A stretch of 64,000 nt of DNA from an uncultured Prevotellaceae bacterium (GTDB lineage Bacteria > Bacteroidota > Bacteroidia > Bacteroidales > Bacteroidaceae): assembly GCA_900318815.1 (NCBI GenBank), contig ONMA01000008.1, forward strand, positions 1 to 64,000, read 5' to 3'. Under the pieces are notes generated by a model that searched no databases, was not told the origin of the DNA, and worked only from the letters and a program-made list of their open reading frames with translations. Positions 16,913-25,870 of the stretch are shown piece after piece (position 1 is the stretch's first letter; the number at the start of each line of letters is the position of its first letter). Position numbers and translations under genes: made by a program.

Positions 16913-18067
16913 ATGGATGATGTTATGAATAATGACGCAAACAAACAACTGGACATTGAACTGGCACATGCAGGGGAAGAGACTTCGCTGAGTCCGCAGA
17001 TGCTGCTGTTAGAGAAGCTGCGCATCACGCCTGAGAAGCAGCTGCCGAAGATGGACTTCCTCTTCCGGCTGTTCGGTAAGCCATGCTTTCCAAGGAGGGA
17101 ACTTGTGGCGATAACGGGTAAGGCGAAGAGCGGTAAGACGTTTGTAACGTCGATGCTGATGGCGAAAAGCCTACAGACCCACCCCAATAGATACACTCTG
17201 CCTCTGAAAAGGGAGCGCGAGGAGCCATTGAGAGTGCTTTGGTACGACACGGAGCAGAGTGACGAATCGACGCAGGACATATTGAAAAACCGAATTATGA
17301 AGATGCACGATAGCGGGAATGGGGGTGGGGAAGGGTCTCTTGATGTTTTCAACGTCCGCTGTGTTGAGTGGAAAGACCGGCGGGCTTTACTCATAGAGGC
17401 TGTCCGCAGGTGTAAGCCCGACCTCGTTATCGTCGACGGCATACGCGACCTGGTGAACGACATCAACGACGGTGTGCTGGCACAGGAGGTGATGGAGGAA
17501 CTGCTGCATCTGGCCACTGAGGAGGAGTGCTGCATCGTGTGCGTGCTCCACCAGAACAAGAGCGGCGAGGATCGCAATCTGCGTGGATGGATAGGCACGG
17601 AACTGATGAACAAGGCCTTCGAGGTGTATGCCTGTGAGAAGATGATGCCACAGCGAGTGTTCAAGCTGGAGCAGACGCTGACACGAAAGTATGACATCGA
17701 TCAGACAATGTACTTTGAGGTGGGTCAGGACGGGCTGCCTGTCACGTGTGCCATGCCTACGGATGGGAACATGAGCGTGTCGCCTGCGGTTAGCAAGGAG
17801 CGGCTGCCACAGCTGAACTCGGAGTATATCCTGCACGAAGAAGGCGGCACCGGCGAATGGCACTTCGACGTCATGCGCCTGTTCCTCGACGCCATGCGCG
17901 GCGAGGAGGAGGTGGGCGGCGGAGAACTGAAGGAAAGGGTGTGCCAGCTGGGGAATATCTGCTCATGGAAATACTATAACTCCTTGCTCGGCGAGGCACT
18001 GGAACAGAAGGTCATAGAGAAGGTCGAACACGACAGACGAACCTTTTACCGTCCGGCGCCCTTCTGA
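16913..18067 (+). CDS. RecA/RepA-like AAA ATPase
   Basis: 384 residues. Walker A GKAKSGKT at 69-76; Walker B-like LVIVDGIRDL near 169; VLHQNKSG is a sensor-type segment. It resembles RepA-like hexameric helicases used in plasmid and mobile-element replication. It has its own promoter after a double terminator. The coding sequence includes a G-rich stretch at 17315-17335. A shortened copy of its 3' part lies at 43907-43960. Confidence 0.82.
   Translation: MDDVMNNDANKQLDIELAHAGEETSLSPQMLLLEKLRITPEKQLPKMDFLFRLFGKPCFPRRELVAITGKAKSGKTFVTSMLMAKSLQTHPNRYTLPLKREREEPLRVLWYDTEQSDESTQDILKNRIMKMHDSGNGGGEGSLDVFNVRCVEWKDRRALLIEAVRRCKPDLVIVDGIRDLVNDINDGVLAQEVMEELLHLATEEECCIVCVLHQNKSGEDRNLRGWIGTELMNKAFEVYACEKMMPQRVFKLEQTLTRKYDIDQTMYFEVGQDGLPVTCAMPTDGNMSVSPAVSKERLPQLNSEYILHEEGGTGEWHFDVMRLFLDAMRGEEEVGGGELKERVCQLGNICSWKYYNSLLGEALEQKVIEKVEHDRRTFYRPAPF
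17315..17335 (+). other. potential G-quadruplex motif within the ATPase gene
   Basis: Four runs of three to five G separated by two or three bases fall within 21 bases on the coding strand. It encodes a GGGEG-type loop, which looks like an insertion. Confidence 0.6.
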
Positions 18068-18133
18068 AGCCTCTCACCCCCTGCATATTTCCGTCCCCCT
18101 ATAAGGGGGACTCCAATATGAAGGGGAGGCTTC
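18066..18133 (+). ncRNA. conserved structured element after the ATPase gene
   Basis: Three nested helices: gaagcctc/gaggcttc, catatt/aatatg and gtccccc/gggggac around a TATAA loop. The second copy at 43960-44024 keeps the outer and inner helices, while the middle helix is rebuilt from different bases. It may be an mRNA-processing or terminator-like element; no T run follows. Confidence 0.55.
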
Positions 18134-18173
18134 CTCAGGGAATTTTAGAATTCAGGGATTAGAATCAAGAGTT

Positions 18174-18932
18174 ATGACTAAGATGGACGAACTTTTTCAG
18201 CATTCATTCAAGGCTCTCCGACACGAATTGGGTCACGACCGCCCATGCGACACTCGACCGATGTGGCAGCGCAGACTCTCCACGAAGTCGGTGTTCTGCC
18301 AGTCGCTGGTGTCGTGCGGCTACATGTCCGAGGCGCAGATGCAGCGTGCCGCACAGCTCTACCGCTTGGGCATGAGCCGCGACGGTGGTGTCATCTTCTG
18401 GCAGATTGACGAGAATGACGTGATGCGCGACGGCAAGATCATGTACTACCGCACGGACTGCCACCGCGACCACGACCGTAAACCGTCGTGGGTGTGCTAC
18501 CACCTGCGTCGTGCAGGGATGCTGCCAGTGGACTACAAGTCGGACCACTGCCTGTTCGGACTGCATCTGTTGAAGACCCAAGGAGGGGATAGGGGTGGGT
18601 CTTCTGTCTGTGTGGTGGAGAGCGAGAAGACTGCCGTCATCATGTCAGCCTTGAAGCCTGATTACATCTGGCTCGCTACGGGCGGCAAGACCGAGCTGAA
18701 CGTGGCCAAGCTGAAACCCCTGCAAGGTCGGCGGGTGATTCTCTTCCCTGACACCGACGAGACAGGTCAGACGTATCGTGACTGGTACGAGATAGCCGAA
18801 GCCGCCAGCGACGTGTTCGACCATCCCGTCACCGTCAGTAGCATCCTGGAACAGCGGGCTACGAAAGCACAGCGAGCCGCAAAGATCGACATCGCCGACC
18901 TGCTGTTCCATTCTAAAAAGTATGGTCTTTAG
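18174..18932 (+). CDS. DUF6371/toprim-like protein
   Basis: 252 residues. The N-terminus (FCQSLVSCGYMSEAQMQRAA) and C-terminal half fit DUF6371-type mobile-element proteins with a toprim-like fold: VCVVESEKTAVIM is the conserved Glu motif and LFPDTDETGQTY the DxD motif. It is likely primase-associated. A G-rich palindrome (about 18575-18602, coding KTQGGDRGGSSV) looks like an in-frame insertion. Confidence 0.7.
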   Translation: MTKMDELFQHSFKALRHELGHDRPCDTRPMWQRRLSTKSVFCQSLVSCGYMSEAQMQRAAQLYRLGMSRDGGVIFWQIDENDVMRDGKIMYYRTDCHRDHDRKPSWVCYHLRRAGMLPVDYKSDHCLFGLHLLKTQGGDRGGSSVCVVESEKTAVIMSALKPDYIWLATGGKTELNVAKLKPLQGRRVILFPDTDETGQTYRDWYEIAEAASDVFDHPVTVSSILEQRATKAQRAAKIDIADLLFHSKKYGL

Positions 18933-18937
18933 ACCTC

Positions 18938-19025
18938 GTAAGTATGATACTTAGCACACGTAAATATAATACTTAGCATACGTAAATATAATACTTAGCA
19001 TACGTAAATATAATACTTAGCAACC
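18938..19025. repeat. 22-bp tandem repeats, four copies
   Basis: Unit gtaaatataatacttagcat plus two bases, with 22-bp period at 18938, 18960, 18982 and 19004. The reverse complement core TGCTAAGTAT...TTTAC is shared with the five-copy array at 30832-30941 and the two-copy remnant at 44063-44106. It lies directly before the HTH gene and could be its operator; that is inference. Confidence 0.92.
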
Positions 19026-19040
19026 AAAAACAATATAGTT

Positions 19041-19226
19041 ATGAAAGCAATGAGTAAACAACAGTTGGCCGACCGTGCCGGGGTGTCGGTCAGGACACTG
19101 AACAGCTGGTGCAAGCCCTACCAGCATGAACTACAGGAAATGGGCGTTACCCCGAGGATGAAGGTGCTGCCACCGAACGTCGTGGTGTTCCTCACAGACA
19201 AGTTCTGTATTGATGTGGATGTTTGA
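19041..19226 (+). CDS. small helix-turn-helix protein (DUF4248-like)
   Basis: 61 residues. SKQQLADRAGVSVRTLNSWC is a helix-turn-helix, and the tail with PPNVVVFLTDKFCIDV resembles DUF4248-type proteins. It follows the 22-bp repeat array, so autoregulation or an excisionase-like role is plausible. A 12-codon remnant of the same start is at 44122-44157. Confidence 0.75.
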   Translation: MKAMSKQQLADRAGVSVRTLNSWCKPYQHELQEMGVTPRMKVLPPNVVVFLTDKFCIDVDV

Positions 19227-19248
19227 TTAGAAGCAAGGTACAAAATAG

Positions 19249-19324
19249 AACACAGAGACACAGAGGCACAGAGATTGATGGCTCCACAGATAATAAAAAC
19301 TCTGTGTCTTTGTGTCTCTGTGTT
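19249..19324. repeat. 25-bp inverted repeat (cacagagaca-rich)
   Basis: Arms 19249-19273 and 19300-19324 pair at 23 of 25 bases with a 26-base loop. Nothing else is evident in 19227-19506 apart from short AT-rich direct repeats of ttctctaa. Confidence 0.85.
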
Positions 19325-19506
19325 CATAAAAACGTCAAACGTCTATTTATCATAATTCAAAAGCGCTTTTATACAGCCGTTAGTGTTATATTAAGAATCA
19401 GCATTATGATAAATAGGTATTTGCAGATTAGAGAATTATACACTTTGTACAATGAAAATTCTCTAATTCTCTAATTCTTGATAAATGGAGAAAAAATAGA
19501 AAAAAG

Positions 19507-20742
19507 TTAGATACTCATGAATGTTTGCATGAACTGTCCTAAACGCAACAAGCCGTAGCTGCCACTAACGCAGGCCACTTCATCGTAGTTCTGCACCTCG
19601 TCGGGTTCTATACCTTTATAATATATAAGGAAAGGAACCGGTTCGTTGACGTGGATGCGCAGTTCGACGGGCGTAGGATGATCAGGAAGAATGGCTATGC
19701 AAACTGGCTCCTGCATCTGTTCGGTGGCCTCGAATATCGGTTTGATAAGACGCTGGTCAAGATAGTCGATGGCACGCAGTTTCAGGTCGAGGTCTCCATC
19801 GTGGCCTGCCTCGTCGGTAGCTTCAACATGGACGAACACAAAGTCGTCCTGCTGGAGTGCCTCAATGGCTGCCTGCGCCTTGCCCTCATAGTTGGTGTCG
19901 GCCAGACCTGTTGCACCTGGCACCTTGATGATACGCAGACCCGCATAGCGTCCGATACCCTGGATGAGGTCAACGGCTGAGATGACAGCCCCCGTCCTCA
20001 CCTGTGGATAGAGCTGCTGTAGCGTTGGCATGTCAGGCCGGTAGCCACCGCTCCAGGGCCAGATGCTGTTGGCCTGACGCTCCCCTCGCCTGCCCTTCTC
20101 TTTATTATAAGGATGGAGAGGCAGCAGTTCTTGAGACTTGATTATCAGCTCATTAATCAGGTCGGCCGTCTGTTGGGGAGACAGTTGCCCGTCGCTTGTT
20201 GAGGACTGAGCGCAAGGCTTCACCAGCAGCTTACGCCACTCTTCATTCGGATGGTCGTGAGGCGGATTGCAGTCGATATGTTTGTTGCCGCCCTTGATAA
20301 CGAGCAGATGACGATACTGAATGCCACAGATGAACTGCACGCGGTCGTTGCCAAGATGCTCATTCAGATAGTCAATGAGCATGCGGGCATCCTCCGTCTG
20401 CAGGTTTCCGCCATTATGCGTCACTATCTTTCCATCCTCCAGCGTGATGAGGTTACAGCGGATGGCGAAGTCGCCCGGCTGCATGTCGTAGCCTATCGAA
20501 GCAGCTTCGAGCGGGCCGCGACCCTCGTAGACCTTATTCAGGTCATAGCCCAGGATGGCGGTGTTGGCCACTTCGGAGCCTGGCGGGAAATGGTCAGGCA
20601 CTGTGACCAGTCGGCCTGTGCGCCCCATGCGTGCCAGACGGTTCATGTATTCAGGACGGGCATATTGCAGAGGGGTCTTTCCTCCTAAACGTTCTATGGC
20701 GTGGTCGGCCATGCCGTCGCCCAGTATGATAATGTGTTTCAT
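19507..20742 (-). CDS. phosphoglycerate-mutase-family homoserine kinase candidate (ThrB2 type)
   Basis: 411 residues, alkaline-phosphatase-superfamily metalloenzyme of the cofactor-independent phosphoglycerate mutase (apgM) type: IIILGDGMAD at the N-terminus, PPGSEVANTAILGYD around the catalytic Ser and ATDEAGHDGD for the second metal. It starts 5 bases after the stop of thrA. In Bacteroides this family is known to act as the homoserine kinase of threonine synthesis; the thrA linkage supports that here. Annotation as phosphoglycerate mutase alone may be misleading. Confidence 0.82.
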   Translation of the reverse strand: MKHIIILGDGMADHAIERLGGKTPLQYARPEYMNRLARMGRTGRLVTVPDHFPPGSEVANTAILGYDLNKVYEGRGPLEAASIGYDMQPGDFAIRCNLITLEDGKIVTHNGGNLQTEDARMLIDYLNEHLGNDRVQFICGIQYRHLLVIKGGNKHIDCNPPHDHPNEEWRKLLVKPCAQSSTSDGQLSPQQTADLINELIIKSQELLPLHPYNKEKGRRGERQANSIWPWSGGYRPDMPTLQQLYPQVRTGAVISAVDLIQGIGRYAGLRIIKVPGATGLADTNYEGKAQAAIEALQQDDFVFVHVEATDEAGHDGDLDLKLRAIDYLDQRLIKPIFEATEQMQEPVCIAILPDHPTPVELRIHVNEPVPFLIYYKGIEPDEVQNYDEVACVSGSYGLLRLGQFMQTFMSI

Positions 20743-20747
20743 TCCTA

Positions 20748-23279
20748 CTATATGTTAGCAATACTCATGATATTGGCAAACACGCCGGCAGCTGTGACAC
20801 CTGCGCCTGCGCCGTAGCCCTGGATGAGCATGGGATACTCGCGGTAGCGTTCGGTGGTGAGCAGCACGATGTTATTACTGCCTTCGAGCCCATAGAACGG
20901 ATGGTGCTGACTGACGGCTTCGAGCGATACAGAAGTCTTTCCTCCCTCCATCTTAGCCACGAATCGCCAACGCTTGTTCTCGGCCTCGAGTACCTGACGG
21001 CGTGCCTCAAAGTCGGCATCAAGCGTGGGAAGACTCTTCCAGAACTCGTCGAGCGACCCCTCAAAGAACGAATCGGGCATGAACAAATGTTTCTCCACAT
21101 CGTCCTGCTCTACCTGATAGCCAGCCTCGCGGGTGAGGATGACCAGTTTGCGGATAACATCCTTGCCACACAGGTCGATGCGCGGGTCAGGTTCTGAGTA
21201 GCCATTCTCCTTGGCCAGTCTGACGGTCTCCGAGAGCGGAATGTCCTTGGAGATGGTGTTGAAGATGAAGTTCAGCGTGCCAGAGAGCACAGCCTCAATA
21301 CGCAGAATCTTGTCGCCCGAGTTCAGCAGGTCGTTGATGGTGCCGATAATGGGCAGTCCTGCACCCACATTGGTCTCGAAGAGGAACTTGATGCCGCGCT
21401 GCAGGGCCGTCTTCTTCAGCTTATAATAAGCGTCGTATGGGCCAGAGGCGGCTATCTTGTTGGCCGTCACCACGGAGATATTGTGGTCGAGGAAGTCCTG
21501 ATAGAGCGCAGCCACATCGGCCGAAGCCGTACAATCGACGAACACGGAGTTGAAGATGTTCATCTTGATGAAATAATCGGCAGCAGTTCCTCCTACTGTC
21601 CCCGTTGGGGCTTCTATGGCTGTGACATTGGGGTTGCCCTCAATCGTGTTTCCCTCAGAAGAAGAAAGAGGAGCTTTCATCAAGTCCTTATAGGTGCGCA
21701 AGTCTATGCCGTCGCGATTGAAGATGGCCTTCTTCGACGAGGCAATACCCACGACCTTCAGCTTCAGCTGTCGTGTCTCCTTCAGCTTCTTGTATTGCGA
21801 GTTGATTTGCTCAATCAGGTTGCCGCCTACGGTCCCAATACCACAGATAAAGAGGTTGAGCACCTTGTACTCCGAAAGGAAGAACGAGTCGTGGAGAACG
21901 TTGAGCGACTTGCGCAGGAACTTGGAATCAACGACAAAGGAGATATTAGTCTCCGAGGCACCCTGCGCACAGGCAATCACCGAGATACCGCTGCGGCCCA
22001 GCGTACCGAAGAGCTTACCTGCAATACCGGGCGTATGCTTCATGTTCTCGCCCACGATGGCGATGGTGGCCAGTCCACTTTCGGCATGCATGGGATACAT
22101 GGCACCCGTGACGATCTCCTTGGAGAACTCCAGGTTGAGCACTTCCACGGCGCGGTGGGCATCCTCGTCGCGCACGCCGATAGAGGTAGAATTTTCTGAA
22201 GAGGCCTGCGACACCATAAACACCGATATGCCGTTCTCGGCCAGCGTGGAGAAGATGCGGCGGTTCACGCCGATGACACCCACCATCGAAAGGCCGGTCA
22301 CGGTGATGAGCGTGGTGCCGTTGATGCTCGATATGCCTTTGATCATCCGGTGGTCGTTCTCTATCTTCTCCTTGATGAGCGTGCCTGGATGACTGGGGTT
22401 GAAGGTGTTCTTCACCCGGATGGGGATATTCTTCACACAGACGGGATAGATGGTAGGCGGGTAGACCACCTTGGCTCCGAAGTTACACAACTCCATTGCC
22501 TCGACGTAGCTAAGCTCGTTGATGGTATAGGCAGTCTTGATGACACGCGGGTCGGCAGTCATAAAGCCGTCGACATCGGTCCATATCTCCAGGACATCGG
22601 CATTCAGGGCCGCTGCAATGATAGCGGCGGTGTAGTCGCTGCCGCCACGCCCAAGGTTCGTCGTCTCGCCCGTATCGCGGTCTCTGGATATGAAGCCCGG
22701 CACCACGGGAATAATCCTGCCCGCTGCAGGCTTTTCAGCTGTGCATGAGTCGCAACAGACGGAACTGAAGGCCTCGCGTACCAGACGGTTGGTCAACTCG
22801 GCATCGAGCACGTGCTTACCTTGTTTGCGCACGGTTCTGATGAAGTCGCGGGAGTTGTAACGCTTGCCGCCATCAATAAGGTTGCTCACAATATGCGAGC
22901 TGAGCCGCTCGCCATAGCTCACAATCGTGGCCTGCGTCTTCGGGCTCAGGTCGTGAATAAGGAACACACCATAATATATAGAGCGCAGCTGCTCAAAGAG
23001 GTCATCGAGCCTGGCAAGCAAGGCTGTTCGCGTCTCTTGATGAAGGATAACGGCCTCTACCATATCATGGTGGCGCTGCTTCATGGCTTCAAACTCATCT
23101 TTCCATGCCTTATCGCCATTGAGGGCCTGCTGAGAAGTGGAAATCAACTTGTCGGTGATACCTCCCAGTGCACTCACCACGACAATGACCTGTTCTTGTT
23201 CAGCCTCTACGATACGCTTCAGGCTGAGGATGCTTTCTACGGAACCTACGGACGTTCCGCCAAATTTCATTACTTTCAT
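20748..23279 (-). CDS. thrA: bifunctional aspartate kinase/homoserine dehydrogenase
   Basis: 843 residues. Aspartate kinase domain first (KFGGTSVGSVESI at the N-terminus, residues to about 300), then two ACT-type regulatory segments (about 320-470), then homoserine dehydrogenase from about residue 470 (FICGIGTVGGNLIEQI). It catalyses the first and third steps of threonine/methionine synthesis. The kinase-like gene downstream completes the conversion to phosphohomoserine. ThrA is usually 810-820 residues, so this one is slightly longer. Confidence 0.96.
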   Translation of the reverse strand: MKVMKFGGTSVGSVESILSLKRIVEAEQEQVIVVVSALGGITDKLISTSQQALNGDKAWKDEFEAMKQRHHDMVEAVILHQETRTALLARLDDLFEQLRSIYYGVFLIHDLSPKTQATIVSYGERLSSHIVSNLIDGGKRYNSRDFIRTVRKQGKHVLDAELTNRLVREAFSSVCCDSCTAEKPAAGRIIPVVPGFISRDRDTGETTNLGRGGSDYTAAIIAAALNADVLEIWTDVDGFMTADPRVIKTAYTINELSYVEAMELCNFGAKVVYPPTIYPVCVKNIPIRVKNTFNPSHPGTLIKEKIENDHRMIKGISSINGTTLITVTGLSMVGVIGVNRRIFSTLAENGISVFMVSQASSENSTSIGVRDEDAHRAVEVLNLEFSKEIVTGAMYPMHAESGLATIAIVGENMKHTPGIAGKLFGTLGRSGISVIACAQGASETNISFVVDSKFLRKSLNVLHDSFFLSEYKVLNLFICGIGTVGGNLIEQINSQYKKLKETRQLKLKVVGIASSKKAIFNRDGIDLRTYKDLMKAPLSSSEGNTIEGNPNVTAIEAPTGTVGGTAADYFIKMNIFNSVFVDCTASADVAALYQDFLDHNISVVTANKIAASGPYDAYYKLKKTALQRGIKFLFETNVGAGLPIIGTINDLLNSGDKILRIEAVLSGTLNFIFNTISKDIPLSETVRLAKENGYSEPDPRIDLCGKDVIRKLVILTREAGYQVEQDDVEKHLFMPDSFFEGSLDEFWKSLPTLDADFEARRQVLEAENKRWRFVAKMEGGKTSVSLEAVSQHHPFYGLEGSNNIVLLTTERYREYPMLIQGYGAGAGVTAAGVFANIMSIANI

Positions 23280-23339
23280 TTTGTTATATTTTGTTGCCTT
23301 TGTAACCCCTTAACGAACGGGGCGATCATTTACAGGGTG

Positions 23340-23347
23340 CAAAAGTA
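23340..23347 (-). promoter_or_regulatory. -7 box of the thr operon
   Basis: TACTTTTG on the minus strand, about 60 bases upstream of thrA. Confidence 0.6.
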
Positions 23348-23400
23348 CAAAATAAATCGTGAACAGCGCAAAAATATTTGTCGATTTGCAACATTTTTAG

Positions 23401-23408
23401 TAATTTTG
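23401..23408 (+). promoter_or_regulatory. -7 box of the RsiV-like lipoprotein gene
   Basis: TAATTTTG, 30 bases before the ATG at 23439. It is divergent from the thr promoter. Confidence 0.6.
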
Positions 23409-23438
23409 CCGCCAATAGATGAATAAACATTAAAAAGA

Positions 23439-24299
23439 ATGATGAAAAAGACAATCTTGAAGGGCTTGGCCCTGGGCTGCATAGCCGTTGTGTTGGCCTG
23501 TAATGGCAACAAGGGAAAAGGCGCAGAGTCTTCCGCCAATAGCACGGAAGATGCAGCCATTATGAATACTGGCGATATGTTGCGCCTCGACTCCATTGGT
23601 CTGGAACTGGAGGACTCCATCGCTGAAATACACTACACGGTGTTCTGGCCCGTGTCGGATAAGGGCGTATTGGCTGACTCCATCCGACGTTTCATCGCCA
23701 AGACCGTTGGCGACGAAACTGCCGACCTGACTGACGCGAAGGCATTTCTCGCAAAGAGGATGCAAGCCAAGTACAAGGAACTGAAGGATGAATACGCAGA
23801 AATGTCGAGCGAAGTAGAGTTCGAAGTGCCCACTATGGAGTATGACTGCAACATCACTCGGGAGACCGAGACCGACCAATACATCACGCTGGCGACCCTT
23901 ATCTACGAGTATCATGGCGGTGCTCATGGCGGCGCACTCGGCATCAGCAGCACGTTCAGCAAGGCCGACGGCCGCAGGATGGGCTATAACCTGCTGAAGA
24001 ATACCGACTCGGAGGGCTTCCGCAAATTGATAAAAGAAGGACTGTACGAATACTTCAGCAGTAATGACGTGGAGATCAAAAACGACGAGCAGTTGCTTGA
24101 TATGCTGACTATCGAAGGAGGAATAGACCAGCTTCCCCTACCCTTCTACGATCCCTGGCTCACCAGCGAAGGCTTCGTGTTCTGCTATCAGCAGTACGAG
24201 ATTGCCCCCTACGCTATGGGCATGCCTGCCTTTACCGTCAGCTATGAGAAGATACTTCCTTATCTGACCGACGAAGCCAAATCGCTCCTGAAACTATGA
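23439..24299 (+). CDS. DUF3298 (RsiV/PdaC C-terminal-like) lipoprotein
   Basis: 286 residues. Lipobox VVLAC with Cys21 after a hydrophobic signal, so attached to a membrane. The YEYHGGAHGGALG motif and the C-terminal region with PFYDPWLTSEGFVFCYQQYE are typical of DUF3298 proteins related to RsiV. Its role is unknown; RsiV-type domains bind lysozyme in Firmicutes. The stop overlaps the next start as ATGA. Confidence 0.82.
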   Translation: MMKKTILKGLALGCIAVVLACNGNKGKGAESSANSTEDAAIMNTGDMLRLDSIGLELEDSIAEIHYTVFWPVSDKGVLADSIRRFIAKTVGDETADLTDAKAFLAKRMQAKYKELKDEYAEMSSEVEFEVPTMEYDCNITRETETDQYITLATLIYEYHGGAHGGALGISSTFSKADGRRMGYNLLKNTDSEGFRKLIKEGLYEYFSSNDVEIKNDEQLLDMLTIEGGIDQLPLPFYDPWLTSEGFVFCYQQYEIAPYAMGMPAFTVSYEKILPYLTDEAKSLLKL

Positions 24300-25870
24300 C
24301 CCGTGAATACCAAATAAGGGTATTGCCCGAAGTAGCCGTCCAGCAGGACCGGTTACGGGCGTTTCTGGCCGACGAGTATGGCCTGGACGCACGGAGCATC
24401 ACGGGCATTCGCATCCTGAAGCGTTCCGTTGATGCCCGTCAGCGCACCATCTTCGTCAATTTGCGTGTGCGCGTCTATGTCGACGAACCCATGCGGGACG
24501 ACCTCTTCGAGCCTGTCGCCTATCGCGACGTATCGGACAAACCGCAGGTTGTTGTCGTCGGGGCAGGCCCGGGCGGACTGTTTGCGGCACTCCGGCTGAT
24601 AGAGCTTGGCCTGTGTCCGCTGGTGATTGAGCGCGGCAAGAACGTACACGACCGCAAGAAAGACTTAGCCCAGATTTCCCGCACCCAGCAGGTGGATGAG
24701 GAAAGCAACTACTGTTTCGGCGAGGGTGGCGCAGGTGCCTATAGCGACGGCAAACTCTACACCCGCTCCAAAAAGCGCGGGTCTATCGAAAAAATACTCC
24801 GCGTGTTCTGTCAGCACGGAGCATCGACGGCCATTCTGGCTGACGCACATCCCCATATCGGTACCGACCGCCTGCCCCAAGTCATCGAGGCGATGCGCAA
24901 TACCATCATCCGTTGCGGCGGTCAGGTGTACTTCCAGACGAAGATGACGCGCCTCATGATTGAAGGTGACAGGGTGATAGGCGTAGAAGCCATCACCCAA
25001 CAGCCGACACCCGACACCCAACTCCAGTTCTTCGGCCCCGTTATCCTGGCTACCGGCCATAGTGCCCGCGATGTCTACCGCAATCTGGCAACTGCCCATA
25101 TCGAGATAGAACCGAAGGGCATAGCCGTTGGCGTGCGCTTGGAGCATCCCTCACAGCTCATCGACCAGATACAGTATCACCGGAAAGAAGGCCGGGGCCG
25201 CTGGCTTCCTGCTGCCGAATATGCGTTTGTCACGCAGGTGGAGGGCCGAGGCGTCTATAGCTTCTGCATGTGTCCGGGCGGCTTTGTCATTCCAGCCGCT
25301 ACAGGGCCGGAACAGATAGTGGTCAACGGCATGAGTCCGGCCAGTCGCGGCACCAAGTGGAGCAATAGCGGCATGGTAGTAGAGGTACAGCCCGACGATA
25401 TTCAAGGTGACGACGTGCTGAAGGTGATGCACTATCAGGAACAGTTGGAGCGCGACTGCTGGCTACAGGGCAATCGCCGTCAGACGGCTCCTGCACAGCG
25501 CATGGCCGACTTCGTCAACGGACGGCTCAGTAGCGACCTTCCTGACAGCAGCTATGCCCCGGGCTTGCTGGCCTCCCCACTCCACTTCTGGATGCCGAAA
25601 AGCATCACGAGCCGATTGCAACAGGGCTTCCGCACCTTTGGCCGACAGGCTCATGGTTTTCTTACCAACGAGGCAGTGATGATTGGCGTGGAGACAAGGA
25701 CGTCGAGTCCTGTACGAATTACGCGCCATATAGACACCCTGCAACACATCCGCCTGCAAGGCCTCTTCCCCTGCGGCGAGGGGGCGGGCTATGCAGGCGG
25801 CATTGTTTCGGCAGGCATCGACGGTGAGCGTTGCGCAGAGATGTGCGCAGCCTGGATGGAGTCGCTCTAA
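24296..25870 (+). CDS. FAD-dependent oxidoreductase (NAD(P)/FAD family)
   Basis: 524 residues. VVVGAGPGGLFAALRL near 84 is the FAD-binding dinucleotide motif, with the second conserved stretch NYCFGEGGAGAYSDGKLYTR near 140 and the GEGAGYAGGIVSAGIDGE C-terminal motif. It belongs to an uncharacterised family of FAD dehydrogenases with an unusual N-terminal ~80 residues. Reaction not known. Translationally coupled to the lipoprotein upstream. Confidence 0.88.
   Translation: MTREYQIRVLPEVAVQQDRLRAFLADEYGLDARSITGIRILKRSVDARQRTIFVNLRVRVYVDEPMRDDLFEPVAYRDVSDKPQVVVVGAGPGGLFAALRLIELGLCPLVIERGKNVHDRKKDLAQISRTQQVDEESNYCFGEGGAGAYSDGKLYTRSKKRGSIEKILRVFCQHGASTAILADAHPHIGTDRLPQVIEAMRNTIIRCGGQVYFQTKMTRLMIEGDRVIGVEAITQQPTPDTQLQFFGPVILATGHSARDVYRNLATAHIEIEPKGIAVGVRLEHPSQLIDQIQYHRKEGRGRWLPAAEYAFVTQVEGRGVYSFCMCPGGFVIPAATGPEQIVVNGMSPASRGTKWSNSGMVVEVQPDDIQGDDVLKVMHYQEQLERDCWLQGNRRQTAPAQRMADFVNGRLSSDLPDSSYAPGLLASPLHFWMPKSITSRLQQGFRTFGRQAHGFLTNEAVMIGVETRTSSPVRITRHIDTLQHIRLQGLFPCGEGAGYAGGIVSAGIDGERCAEMCAAWMESL

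Noticed and set aside
18938..19025. CRISPR array
   Set aside because: Units are contiguous 22-mers with no spacers; same for 4694-4780 and 30832-30941. No cas gene is present.
23280..23340. Threonine attenuator leader before thrA
   Set aside because: About 60 bases with no Thr/Ile-rich peptide and no terminator; only a weak cccc/gggg hairpin.
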